32,454 nucleotides of DNA, taken from positions 1 through 32,454 of the forward strand of contig NZ_JADEXD010000068.1 of the NCBI RefSeq assembly GCF_015207285.1, given 5' to 3'. Shown here in pieces: positions 1 to 7,591 of the stretch. Origin of the DNA: Tychonema sp. LEGE 07203. GTDB taxonomy: Bacteria > Cyanobacteriota > Cyanobacteriia > Cyanobacteriales > Microcoleaceae. The notes under the pieces are model-generated. The model made no database searches, was not told where the DNA came from, and saw nothing but the letters and a program-made list of their open reading frames with translations. A program made the translations under genes and the position numbers. The first letter of the stretch is position 1, and the number at the start of each line of letters is the position of its first letter.

Positions 1-133
1 GTAAACTCGTGTCTCGAATGCCACTTTTTTAAGCATTTATACTGAATATATCTTGCAGTTATCACCATTGTTGGGGTAGATTCAGTCCACCCACACCCCA
101 TGTGACAGTTGGGGTGCGGAATGTGGGTTTAAT

Positions 134-208
134 AACAGGCAAGATGCCTGTTCCACAACAACTCAATATTCCTCTTGTGGGGCGGGCTAGAAGCCCCGCC
201 CAAAAAAA
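134..208. repeat. Pair of REP-like palindromes
   Basis: Two stem-loops lie close together. The first (134-152) is a perfect 8-bp stem, AACAGGCA/TGCCTGTT, around a 3-base loop. The second (179-201) is a GC-rich stem GGGGCGGGCT/AGCCCCGCCC with one bulge, followed by seven A. The A run lies on the wrong side to serve as a terminator for the minus-strand gene that ends at 244. Palindromes of this sort are dispersed in many filamentous cyanobacterial genomes, so a REP-like element is the best reading. The rest of 1-243 shows no gene. Confidence 0.5.
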
Positions 209-243
209 GTTGATTCACAATACTGCCAGATGTCAGCAATCAA

Positions 244-645
244 CTACTCGTAAAGCTTCGCATCGTTGTACGGCGGATGTTCGCAAGCGATATATAAAGC
301 ATTTGTCGGTTCGAGGGCTTCTCCTGTCACCGGATCGATCGGCTTGAGGACAAAGCATAACAGAGAGAGCGATCGCCAATCCAAATTATCCAGCTTCCCG
401 CGTTCGTAGCGGTTGACTGTGGCGGCACTGATACCCACATCTTTGGGTACAGGTTGATTTGTAGCCGTGAACAGCGCCTCTTCATATACCTTTGTTTTAA
501 ATTCTGTTTCGCTGACAGACCAGCCTGTTGTCTGTCTTGCGGCTTTTAAAATCTTCCCCAAACGCATCCGCCCCGTCTCGGTGAAGCGAACGGGACGCAA
601 TTCCTGCTCTTTGTCTACCACAGCTTTGTTAGAGAGTCCTGACAT
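244..645 (-). CDS. Helix-turn-helix (XRE-like) protein
   Basis: A 133-residue protein that probably binds DNA. The clearest feature is a helix-turn-helix in the middle, with the segment GISAATVNRYERGKL reading as the turn and recognition helix of an XRE/Cro-type domain, followed by a hydrophobic helix (SLLCFVLKPIDP). The N-terminal third is basic (RLGKILKAAR). I chose the ATG at 645 because AGGTGG lies five bases upstream on the minus strand; an in-frame GTG at 654 would add three residues but would overlap that Shine-Dalgarno site. The gene stands alone, upstream of the REP-like palindromes. Its regulon is unknown. It is shorter and more degenerate than plasmid or phage repressors, so a toxin-antitoxin or orphan-regulator role cannot be told apart here. 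Confidence 0.6.
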   Translation of the reverse strand: MSGLSNKAVVDKEQELRPVRFTETGRMRLGKILKAARQTTGWSVSETEFKTKVYEEALFTATNQPVPKDVGISAATVNRYERGKLDNLDWRSLSLLCFVLKPIDPVTGEALEPTNALYIACEHPPYNDAKLYE

Positions 646-826
646 TTTTCCCACCTACGTTAACTCTCAAACTAGCACAGCATCAATGATTGAGGGTTGC
701 ACGAGCAACATCTGAGCTTAAGAAGTTTAAATTAAGCCTTCTTGCACTTGTGCAATAAGAGTCTGATATAGTAATATGTAATTGACTCTAAACAGAATTT
801 GCCTCTCAAGCCCTGAGTATACAGCC

Positions 827-1233
827 ATGACAGCACTGTTTCGCCGCATCCAACCCTAGAAAAAGCTCCGGATCGCCGTCAGGTCGTAGGCGTAAGCCGG
901 GGCGTAGCCATCGCCCAACTGCTCAAAATCAGCCAAAATCAAATTAAGCGAATCGAATCTTGGGCTTTCGTGGTTTTCGTGCATCGGTTCGACAGAGGCG
1001 GACAATTTATCTCGTACCGCAGGCTGGAAGAATGGCAAAATGCGATCGCCCATCAAATCCAAACTTGCCCCACCCTTTCGCAACTTTCACAGATCAAAAC
1101 TTCGATTCAGTACGACACCCGGAAATTCAAAAAACAATACCTTCAAAAAAACCTTGACTTTTTCAATCAAATGTGTATTGAAAAACAAGATGTTCTCGAA
1201 ATGTGGGAAAGCTCAAACAGCATTGCTTCGTAG
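827..1233 (+). pseudogene. Frameshifted orphan gene
   Basis: A short protein-like reading begins at ATG 827 (MTALFRRIQP) and meets a TAG at 857. If one base was lost near 857, the reading continues in the adjacent frame without a stop to 1233, through segments such as RRQVVGVSRGVAIAQLL, KISQNQIKRIESW, GGQFISYRRLEEWQNAIA, NLDFFNQMCIEKQ and DVLEMWESS. The composition, rich in Q, K, E and aromatic residues, looks like real protein. No in-frame ATG opens the long frame; the first usable starts are TTG or GTG near 960-970. I do not recognise the family. It may instead be an intact short gene starting at GTG 970. Confidence 0.35.
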
Positions 1234-1549
1234 CAGAAATCAGGCAGATTCCCTAACAATAGACGCGCCCAACGGTGAAGACGCTGTTAATTGCTCAAAC
1301 CATTGCGTTCGATTCTTTCTTCCTTCTTCCGACGGACATCGGACTGATGACGTTGGACCCAAAGCTCGGCGGGGACAGCAAAACATGACGTTGGACGTTG
1401 GACGTTGGACGTTGGACGTTGGACTGATGACTTCTTCCTTCTGCGAAAACAGAAGCGAAACACTTGCGAGCAATTGCGAGATAAAATCACCCCAAAAATC
1501 ACCCGCGAATGCTCCGCCACATCAGTCACGAAAACCATCGCCAAAGCAA
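1234..1549. other. Non-coding stretch with a heptamer array
   Basis: No convincing gene lies here. It holds an array of the 7-base unit GACGTTG (about five copies, 1387-1424), with a related single copy near 1350. The minus-strand readings across it are the low-complexity 'SNVQRPTSNV' type that such heptamers produce in any frame. It lies just downstream of the apcD stop codon. Confidence 0.6.
1387..1424. repeat. Heptamer tandem repeat GACGTTG
   Basis: Five uninterrupted copies of GACGTTG plus a partial copy. The seven-base period is typical of cyanobacterial STRRs. It lies between the broken orphan gene and the 3' end of apcD. Confidence 0.85.
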
Positions 1550-2035
1550 TTAAGACATTGCCTGAGCAATATAATCAAAATAAGGAGCAGCTTCCTGAGC
1601 ATCATCCTGATTGAGCAAAGCCAAAGCAGCTTCCTTCAAACAGCGGATAGCTTCCACCATGCCAGGAACAGGAACGCCCAGAGAATTATACATTTCCCGA
1701 ACGCCAATCAAACCGATACTTTCGATCGGCTCTTTGTCACCGGCCAAGATACCGTAGGTAATCAGGCGCAAGTACCAGCCGTAATCGCGCAGACACAAAG
1801 CCCGTTCGCGCTGACCGTAAGCATTGCCCCCAGGAGAGATAAAATCAGGTCGTTTTTTCCAGAGTTTTTTGCTAGCTTCTTCAACAATTTTTTTCTCACT
1901 GTCAGACAGCGCAGTAGCAATACGCACCCGCTGTTCTCCCGTTTTAAAAAAATCTTTGATGCTTTGAAGTTCGCCGGTACTGGGATAACGAAGTTCGTCG
2001 TCGGCTTGGAGAATTAGTTGGCTAACTACGCTCAT
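1550..2035 (-). CDS. apcD: Allophycocyanin alpha-B subunit ApcD
   Basis: ApcD is the red-shifted allophycocyanin alpha-type subunit in the phycobilisome core. It acts as one of the terminal emitters that pass excitation to chlorophyll, notably towards photosystem I. The protein is 161 residues, the normal length. The phycocyanobilin site is visible as [14 protein letters not shown] (the Cys carries the bilin), followed by [14 protein letters not shown] and the family segment [16 protein letters not shown]. The N-terminus [17 protein letters not shown] and the end [12 protein letters not shown] match ApcD rather than ApcA, which has a different N-terminus and core. It stands alone, as apcD usually does away from apcABC. 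No clear Shine-Dalgarno precedes the ATG. Upstream lies a strip of stem-loops (2083-2240) that must hold or flank its promoter. Confidence 0.95.
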   Translation of the reverse strand: MSVVSQLILQADDELRYPSTGELQSIKDFFKTGEQRVRIATALSDSEKKIVEEASKKLWKKRPDFISPGGNAYGQRERALCLRDYGWYLRLITYGILAGDKEPIESIGLIGVREMYNSLGVPVPGMVEAIRCLKEAALALLNQDDAQEAAPYFDYIAQAMS

Positions 2036-2519
2036 TGTTATTCAAAAAAATTGAGGATATTTGAGAGTAAGATTAATTGACATTCTCATCCCTTAAAGAT
2101 GAGATTCTTGGTTGGGCGATTTACTTTGCTTCTAACATTTATCAACATTAGAAGTAGCGGGTAAATCTCCCCAAGCGTTATGCTTGATGTTCAAGCCAGT
2201 TTCCCTGTGTTCCAGGGGACTGCGGGAAAAAACTCAAAAACTGCGAGTGAGAGTTTTGATGTCGGCAGACACTTTAACTGTTTAACGAGTTTTTGCTAGC
2301 TCGCCCCAACAGCATATCGCACCGACGGGATCGAGGCAACTCGCGACAAGCTCGACTGCCTGGTGGAAGCTTGGCTTTAGCAGCAAGACATTCAGCGGCC
2401 CGAAGACAGCCTACCGCTGAGCTTGAGTGCGATGGCTTGCGCCCCGCTTCGCTACGACTGGCTCTCAGGAAAGAGAGAGCGATATTGCATTACCATATTA
2501 AATCCTACCACGACTACTT
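2036..2519. other. Intergenic strip: stem-loops and broken coding
   Basis: This gap between apcD (minus) and the methyltransferase gene (plus) contains no intact gene. Its left half holds a chain of stem-loops (see 2083-2240). Its right half holds a coding-like stretch interrupted by a stop (see 2300-2531). It must also carry the apcD promoter, which I could not place. Confidence 0.6.
2083..2240. mobile_element. Possible IS200/IS605-type end remnant
   Basis: Consecutive stem-loops: CTCATC (2085-2090) pairs with GATGAG (2098-2103), and CTTCTAA (2129-2135) pairs with TTAGAAG (2148-2154). Between and after them come GATTCTTGGTTGGGCGATTT and GCGGGTAAATCTCCCCAAGC. I recall this kind of segment at the ends of cyanobacterial IS200/IS605 (TnpB-bearing) elements; that is memory, not a search result. 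No tnpA or tnpB reading frame is present, so at most this is a solo end or decayed copy. Confidence 0.3.
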
Positions 2520-2531
2520 GTGACCAAATCT
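2300..2531 (+). pseudogene. Broken coding remnant before rlmD-like gene
   Basis: In one frame the sequence reads as natural protein, TAYRTDGIEATRDKLDCLVE followed by AWL. It hits a TAG near 2378, then continues in the same frame as QQDIQRPEDSLPLSLSAM and ACAPLRYDWLSGKRERY to a stop at 2531, overlapping the start of the next gene. No start codon with a ribosome site opens it. The family is not recognised. Chance coding in a GC-richer patch is the main alternative. Confidence 0.25.
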
Positions 2532-3932
2532 AAATTCCCCACCCCAAACTCGACGAAATTGGCAAACCGTTGCCAGCAAGGTCAACTGATTGAGATAGAG
2601 ATTACCGGCTTGACAGACACCGGCGACGGAGTTGGTCGCTTTGGCGACTTAGTGGTGTTTGTGCCCGATACCGTGACGGGCGATCGAGTCCTTGTCCGCC
2701 TCGTGCAAGTCAAATCCACCTACGCTACAGGCAAGCTGGACACACTTTTGGAAGCATCCGAACACCGAATCCGAGCTAACTGCATTGTCGCCGACAAGTG
2801 CGGCGGCTGTCAGTGGCAGCACGTTGACTATCAACATCAGCTTGCAGCCAAGCAAAATCAAATCATTCAAGCCTTAGAAAGGATTGGCGGATTTAGCAAT
2901 TTGCAAGTCAATGAAATTTTAGCTGGAAAAATCGAGGGATTTCCCCAATTTTTGGGATACCGCAACAAAGCAACTTATCCCGTGGCAATATCTGCGACAG
3001 GTCAAGTACAAGCAGGTTACTATCAAAAAAGCACCCACAAATTAGTCAATCTCAATCAGTGTCCGGTGCAAGATCCGCGGCTCAATCCTTTATTAAAAAA
3101 AGTCAAAGAAGACATTCACTGGCGGGATTGGCCTGTCTACGACGAAAAGAAACATACAGGAGAATTGCGTCACTTGTCCTTGCGGATCGGGCGGCGCACC
3201 GGCGAAATGCTGCTAACTTTAATAGTTCGCACTGGTGAGTTGCCCGGAATCGAAGAGCAAGCATCTGAGTGGCTGAAACAATATCCTCAACTTGCGGGTG
3301 TTTGTTTGAACATAAATCCTGCTCAGACGAATGTAATTTTTGGTACAGAAACTCGCTGCATAGCTGGTACATCTTATCTGCGAGAAAAATTTGCTGGCTT
3401 GAATTTCAAACTAAGAGCAGATACTTTTTTTCAGGTCAATACAGAGGCTGCTGAAGCGTTGCTGGATGTGATTGTAGGCGAATTGGATTTGCAGGGAAAC
3501 GAGGTTTTGGTGGACGCTTATTGCGGAATTGGGACGTTTACTTTGCCGCTGGCAAAACAAGTCAAAATCGCGATAGGTTTAGAGGTGCAACCGGCGGCGA
3601 TCGAGCAAGCCAAATTAAATGCTGAGTTAAATGATGTGAAAAATGTCGAGTTTCAGGTGGGAACTGTAGAGAGTTTGCTGCCTGTCTTGGGATTGACACC
3701 GGATATTGTGCTGCTAGATCCGCCGAGGAAAGGGTGCGATCGCGCGGTTTTGGAAACTCTTAAGGAAATTAAACCAAATCGTATTGTTTATGTTAGCTGC
3801 AAGCCTGCTACTTTGGCTCGCGACCTGAAGATTTTGTGCGAAAATGGGGATTATAAGTTAGCGCGGGTGCAGCCGGCGGATTTCTTTCCTCAGACTTCTC
3901 ATGTTGAGTGTGCGGCTTTTTTGGTGCGGTGA
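2520..3932 (+). CDS. rlmD: RlmD/RumA-type RNA (uracil-5)-methyltransferase
   Basis: A 470-residue SAM-dependent methyltransferase of the TrmA/RlmD family, which makes 5-methyluridine in 23S rRNA (or in tRNA, depending on the subfamily). An N-terminal TRAM domain occupies roughly residues 17-75. The iron-sulfur cluster cysteines appear as C88, C94 and C97 (CIVADKCGGC) plus C181 (NQCPVQDP). The methyltransferase domain has VDAYCGIGTFTLPLA as the SAM loop, LLDPPRKGC as motif IV, the catalytic nucleophile C427 in VYVSCKPATLARDL, and the general base E463 in SHVECAAF. The start is GTG at 2520; no stronger start is visible. The cluster cysteines favour RlmD/RumA over cluster-less TrmA, but the exact RNA target in cyanobacteria is inferred. 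Confidence 0.88.
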   Translation: MTKSKFPTPNSTKLANRCQQGQLIEIEITGLTDTGDGVGRFGDLVVFVPDTVTGDRVLVRLVQVKSTYATGKLDTLLEASEHRIRANCIVADKCGGCQWQHVDYQHQLAAKQNQIIQALERIGGFSNLQVNEILAGKIEGFPQFLGYRNKATYPVAISATGQVQAGYYQKSTHKLVNLNQCPVQDPRLNPLLKKVKEDIHWRDWPVYDEKKHTGELRHLSLRIGRRTGEMLLTLIVRTGELPGIEEQASEWLKQYPQLAGVCLNINPAQTNVIFGTETRCIAGTSYLREKFAGLNFKLRADTFFQVNTEAAEALLDVIVGELDLQGNEVLVDAYCGIGTFTLPLAKQVKIAIGLEVQPAAIEQAKLNAELNDVKNVEFQVGTVESLLPVLGLTPDIVLLDPPRKGCDRAVLETLKEIKPNRIVYVSCKPATLARDLKILCENGDYKLARVQPADFFPQTSHVECAAFLVR

Positions 3933-4392
3933 ATGACAGGGCGATCGTTGTTTAGTTAGCGTCAAGATTGCTTAAAAAGCGATCGGCTCGATCGAGTCCC
4001 GATCGACTAGCGATGTAGCCTGCAATTTGCTCGATGGATTGAAGAATTGGGAATGACTGATTGTATAGAACCCATTTGACATCTTTGAGTTTTTAGGTTG
4101 GGTGACGAGAAATATAGAGAGAAACTGGTTTCTGAGATTTACGAAAGGGGCGAGAAACCGGGTTTCTTGGAGTTTTTGGTTGGGTGACGAGAAATATAGA
4201 CAGAAACCCGGTTTCTGAGATTTACGCAGAATAGATATCAAATGGGTTCTATATGGGTTTGCAGCTTGCAAGCGAGTTGCGCTGTTTGTGAGAACTCCTA
4301 TCGCAGCGGCGCGGCTGAGAAAAAAATTGGCACGAACACGCCAAAGAGGTTTATCTTAATAGTTATAACTTGGCTCTAGGAGGACTCGATCG
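3933..4392. other. Intergenic region carrying a MITE-like element
   Basis: No gene is seen. The middle is occupied by the inverted-repeat element at 4064-4253. The right end holds AGGAGGA (4378-4384), eight bases before the GTG of the TPR gene, which decides that start. Confidence 0.7.
4064..4253. mobile_element. MITE-like element, 190 bp, with 20-bp TIRs
   Basis: The ends are 20-base inverted repeats differing at one position: TATAGAACCCATTTGACATC at 4064-4083 against the reverse complement of 4234-4253. Inside are two near-identical direct repeats of about 55 bases (4087-4143 and 4170-4226), each holding GGTTGGGTGACGAGAAATAT and an imperfect palindrome of the AGAAACCCGGTTTCT type; a third such palindrome (AGAAACCGGGTTTCT) lies between them. 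There is no coding capacity. A small target-site duplication could not be shown. The layout suggests a non-autonomous transposable element or a structured repeat. Confidence 0.6.
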
Positions 4393-5457
4393 GTGTACCG
4401 CCGCTCTTACAACTTCAGCTATGTCGCAGCTATAAGTATTGTGATATCTCCTGCACTCAGCTTGCTGGCAATCTCAGAGGCTGGGGCATTTGCCGCTACG
4501 ATCGATGCTAGACAGGTTCAAGGAAGCGACCGCGCCCAGACAACTGAACCCAACACGCCAGCAGACACACTCTTTGAGGCGGGAGTAAAACAGCACCGCG
4601 AGGGTTTGTTTGTCGAAGCAATCGAGACTTTTGAACAAGCTTTGGCAATTCGCAAGCAACAAAACGACAAACCCGAAATCGGCAGAATCCTCAACCGCCT
4701 GGGAGAAGTTTACGGCGAAATGGGTTCAAAGTCGAAAGCTTTGGAAGTTCTGCGACAAGCTTTAGTCATTCACCGAGAAATAGGCGATGCGCGCCGCCTC
4801 GCTCAAACCCTCAATCTCATGGGTTTCATCAACCGGATTTCCGACAAATTTCCCGAAGCGCTGAAACTGCACGAAGAAGCGTTGGAACTCGCCAAAACTG
4901 TTGAGGACCAAGTTGAAATCGGAGAATCGCTGCACAACATTGCGGCGGTGTACGCAGAACAGGCAGAATATGCCAAGGCGATCGAATTTTACCAGCAAGC
5001 GCGTGTCATTCGCACTTCTGCGAGCGATCGGCGCGATTTAGGCCGTACCCTCAACAATATGGGCGGCGTTTACTACAACATCGGCGATTTTGACAGAGCG
5101 ATGGAATTTTACCACCAAGCTTTAGCAATTCGCCGGGAAATCGGAGACAGGGCTGGCGTGGGCCGCCTCCTCAACAACATGGCACTTACCTGTCGCAAAC
5201 AGGGCAAAGATACTCAAGCGCTGATCTATTTTCAGCAAGCGATACCGATGTTAGAAGCCATCGGCGACCAGACAAATATCGGACGCTTGCTCAGCAATAT
5301 GGGCGAGATTTATGAAAGTCTCGGTGAATCTGCCAAAGCTCTCGAATCCTACGAAGAAGCTTTGAAAATTGCCCGCGAGAAAAAAGATAAATTTGGAGAA
5401 ACTGCGGCGATGGAGGGAATTAAGCGATTGTCTTCCGGTCGGCTCGTGCCACAGTAA
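4393..5457 (+). CDS. Exported tetratricopeptide-repeat protein
   Basis: A 354-residue protein with an N-terminal hydrophobic segment (about residues 9-34, ending ...AGAFAA) that reads as a signal peptide or membrane anchor. It is followed by about six repeats of roughly 40 residues with the kinesin-light-chain/NPHP3 type of TPR: ALAIRKQQND..IGRILNRLGEVY, ALVIHREIGDARRLAQTLNL, ALAIRREIGDRAGVGRLLNN and so on. The spacing LG(E)xY...A...A(L)xI is regular to the end. TPRs bind other proteins; the partner is unknown. The GTG start is supported by AGGAGGA eight bases upstream. It is followed by the convergent cyclase gene 32 bases away. The signal sequence places the repeats outside the cytoplasm, so a scaffold role in periplasm or envelope is inferred. 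Confidence 0.8.
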   Translation: MYRRSYNFSYVAAISIVISPALSLLAISEAGAFAATIDARQVQGSDRAQTTEPNTPADTLFEAGVKQHREGLFVEAIETFEQALAIRKQQNDKPEIGRILNRLGEVYGEMGSKSKALEVLRQALVIHREIGDARRLAQTLNLMGFINRISDKFPEALKLHEEALELAKTVEDQVEIGESLHNIAAVYAEQAEYAKAIEFYQQARVIRTSASDRRDLGRTLNNMGGVYYNIGDFDRAMEFYHQALAIRREIGDRAGVGRLLNNMALTCRKQGKDTQALIYFQQAIPMLEAIGDQTNIGRLLSNMGEIYESLGESAKALESYEEALKIAREKKDKFGETAAMEGIKRLSSGRLVPQ

Positions 5458-5489
5458 AGGCTGTCAGTCAGTAAAACAATCGATCGATC

Positions 5490-7076
5490 TCAGCTATGAA
5501 TATCCGCTTCTTTTGGTCTGTCGGCGTTAGCGCCGTGCAAAGCAAAAACCGGAGTCAAAGCAGATTTTCCCTTCAGAGAAACAGCTCCCAAAGCCTCGCA
5601 AATGAAGTTTAGCCCGATCGACTCAAACACCCTTTTACCAATCAAAATTTGGTTTTCCCCCGCCTCGCTCATCAACCGAGCAGCCGTATTCACCGTATCG
5701 CCGAGGATATTAAACTCCCTGCGCCCTCGCGGTTCTCCAACCTCAGCAGCAAACACCGGCCCGAGGCACAGGCCAATTTGACAGCTAACTTTGATTTCTT
5801 GACCGCCGATAATTACTAGGGGCAAATCTGCAATCAAATCTCGGATGGCAATCGCCGCACTAGCTGCGCGGCTGGCGTCATCGGTGTGAGCGTCGGGAAC
5901 CCCAAAATAAATCAGCATATCCGAACCGTCCAAATGCGCGGTTACTTTTTGCAACACACCGCCTTTAGCTGATACTACAGCATCGATCGACGCAAACACC
6001 CGCGAATAACCCACAACCAGATTGACTTGTTCCTCCGGCGAAGCTTTGTCCACAGACTCCGGCAAACTAATTAAATTGACAAACATTACTGTTGGTTCGG
6101 GAAAATCCGGCGGAATTTTCCGTCTGTCGGCATTTTCAACCAGCAGTCTCAGGATTGGTTTGGGAATATAACTAGCAAGGGGTTCAAGCCGCTTCACAGC
6201 TTCCACGATTTCGCTTACCAAACCCGACACGCTGCGATCGAGCAATACCGAACTCGGCATCCGCCGCCGATTCAAAGTAATATCGTACTCTCCGAGGCGA
6301 TCGTCCGTGAAATCATCCGCCACCAAAAAATAACCCGGTTTCCCCGGTTCAAAACAAAATTGCTCTCCCAAAAACTCTCTAGTAGTTTCAGTCAAACACA
6401 CCCGCCCCACACTTCCAGAACCCTCAGCCTGTTTGGCTTGCTGAACAGAATGTCCCAGCAGTACGTGAGCCATCCGCTGTGGCGTACCGATATCAGCACT
6501 AATGTAGCGGCCTCCGTGGATACCCACCCGCATCCTCAAAGACAAAACACCCCGCGCCGTTTCAATATTCGCAAATTTAGCCATCGCCCGCTGCATCCGC
6601 AAACCCGCCCGCACTGCCCTGGCTGTATTTTCTTGCTCGATCCCTCCCAGAAACTGCACCAGCATCGCATCTCCGGTGAACTCCAGCAAATCCCCGCCCG
6701 ATTTGCTGATAATTTCGATTGTGGAGGCAAAATAGTCGTTAATCACCCCCAGCAGCGTTTCAGCACCCTTGCGGCCCTGGGCTGCGTTCGCTTCCAACAG
6801 CGACGTAAACCCTGCTAAATCCGTGAACAGCAAAGTACCTGTCAGCCACTGGTAGCGCACCTCCCCTAGGTTGGGCGGAGATTGGGAGACGGGTTTGGGT
6901 ACGTAGTCGTGGAGGATGTACCGGAGAGTCCGCAGGTGCTCGAAAACCGCCATTAGCGTTGTGGGGGACGGATCTACCCACGCAGCAGCGTATAGTTGGG
7001 CGGAAAGGAGTGCTCGCAGTCGCAGTTCGATCGCAGCTAAGGGAGGATTGTAGGTTAATCTCTTAATTTCTTCCAC
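5490..7076 (-). CDS. Tandem class III adenylate/guanylate cyclase
   Basis: A 528-residue protein with two class III cyclase homology domains and no visible membrane segment. Domain 1 (about 78-235) has both metal aspartates, D86 (FTDLAGFT) and D136 (FTGDAMLV), but lacks the transition-state pair (Q212 and Q216 where Asn and Arg are expected) and has E132 at the base-binding Lys position. Domain 2 (about 325-515) is the reverse: the first metal Asp is N334, while K377, D460, N463 and R467 (ILGDTVNTAARL) are intact. Together they make one complete site, the arrangement known from mammalian C1/C2 and soluble adenylate cyclase. K377/D460 suggest ATP rather than GTP. The N-terminal 75 residues are helical and of unknown role. 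It faces the TPR gene convergently. Confidence 0.85.
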   Translation of the reverse strand: MEEIKRLTYNPPLAAIELRLRALLSAQLYAAAWVDPSPTTLMAVFEHLRTLRYILHDYVPKPVSQSPPNLGEVRYQWLTGTLLFTDLAGFTSLLEANAAQGRKGAETLLGVINDYFASTIEIISKSGGDLLEFTGDAMLVQFLGGIEQENTARAVRAGLRMQRAMAKFANIETARGVLSLRMRVGIHGGRYISADIGTPQRMAHVLLGHSVQQAKQAEGSGSVGRVCLTETTREFLGEQFCFEPGKPGYFLVADDFTDDRLGEYDITLNRRRMPSSVLLDRSVSGLVSEIVEAVKRLEPLASYIPKPILRLLVENADRRKIPPDFPEPTVMFVNLISLPESVDKASPEEQVNLVVGYSRVFASIDAVVSAKGGVLQKVTAHLDGSDMLIYFGVPDAHTDDASRAASAAIAIRDLIADLPLVIIGGQEIKVSCQIGLCLGPVFAAEVGEPRGRREFNILGDTVNTAARLMSEAGENQILIGKRVFESIGLNFICEALGAVSLKGKSALTPVFALHGANADRPKEADIHS

Positions 7077-7173
7077 CTAGTCTATGCTTTTTAAAATAAG
7101 ATAAGTTCGATCGATCTAGAGCTAACACTAATAGCTAGAGTTATACCATTATCATAAGTTTCCCGAGTTTCCC

Positions 7174-7434
7174 GTGACCCGATACCAGCCTAACTCACAA
7201 CCCAGGACAGAAATTTCCGAAAGTCACGGCTTGCTAGCTGCGGATTTGATCCGAGTAGCTCGATCGGCTTACGGTATGTATCTGAAAGTTCATTCCGAGC
7301 AGATTCAGCGTCCGGCTGGTGTAGTTGTTAGTCTGGGAAGCAATCGAGGTCAGCTAATTTTTGCTTCGCAGCCGGTTTTGTTGCCCGGTGAACGTTTTGT
7401 TACTTTTGACGAAATTGAATCTCAAATGTATTAG
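7174..7434 (+). CDS. Small conserved-looking protein, 86 aa
   Basis: An 86-residue soluble protein that I do not recognise. The sequence is well formed: a helix (HGLLAADLIRVARSAYGMYL) then beta-like segments (GVVVSLGSNRGQLIFASQPV, LLPGERFVTFDEI). It opens with GTG at 7174 and has no strong Shine-Dalgarno. The TAG stop (7432-7434) shares its last base with the first unit of a heptamer array. It is divergent from the cyclase gene, about 100 bases away. Function unknown. Confidence 0.5.
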   Translation: MTRYQPNSQPRTEISESHGLLAADLIRVARSAYGMYLKVHSEQIQRPAGVVVSLGSNRGQLIFASQPVLLPGERFVTFDEIESQMY

Positions 7435-7530
7435 TCATTGGTCATCAGTCAGTTGGCAGTTGACAAGAAAGCAGTTGGCAGTTGACAGTTGTTAGTAGTC
7501 AGTTGGCAGTCAACAGTTAACAGTCAACAG
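7434..7530. repeat. Heptamer-derived repeat array (GTCA/GGCAGTT/CAACAGT)
   Basis: Degenerate seven-base units (GTCATTG, GTCATCA, GTCAGTT, GGCAGTT, then CAACAGT/TAACAGT copies) start at the last base of the preceding stop codon. The same CAACAGT unit forms the array before accD and, inverted, the one at 26341. Confidence 0.75.
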
Positions 7531-7542
7531 TAAGAAATACGA

Positions 7543-7591
7543 ATTACGAATTACCAATTACCAATTACCAATTACCAATGCCCAATTAATG
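7543..7591. repeat. ATTACCA heptamer array ending in the pilD start codon
   Basis: Seven units in strict register: ATTACGA, four ATTACCA, ATGCCCA and ATTAATG. The ATG of the last unit (7589-7591) is the apparent pilD start codon, so the array forms the whole translation-initiation region and leaves no Shine-Dalgarno. Confidence 0.85.

Noticed and set aside
1240-1544. Minus-strand frames reading SNVQRPTSNV-type sequence
   Set aside because: These come from translating the GACGTTG heptamers; low complexity and no start signals.
1040-2017. Long open plus-strand frame across apcD
   Set aside because: It is the antisense shadow of apcD and a heptamer array; composition is not protein-like and there is no ribosome site.
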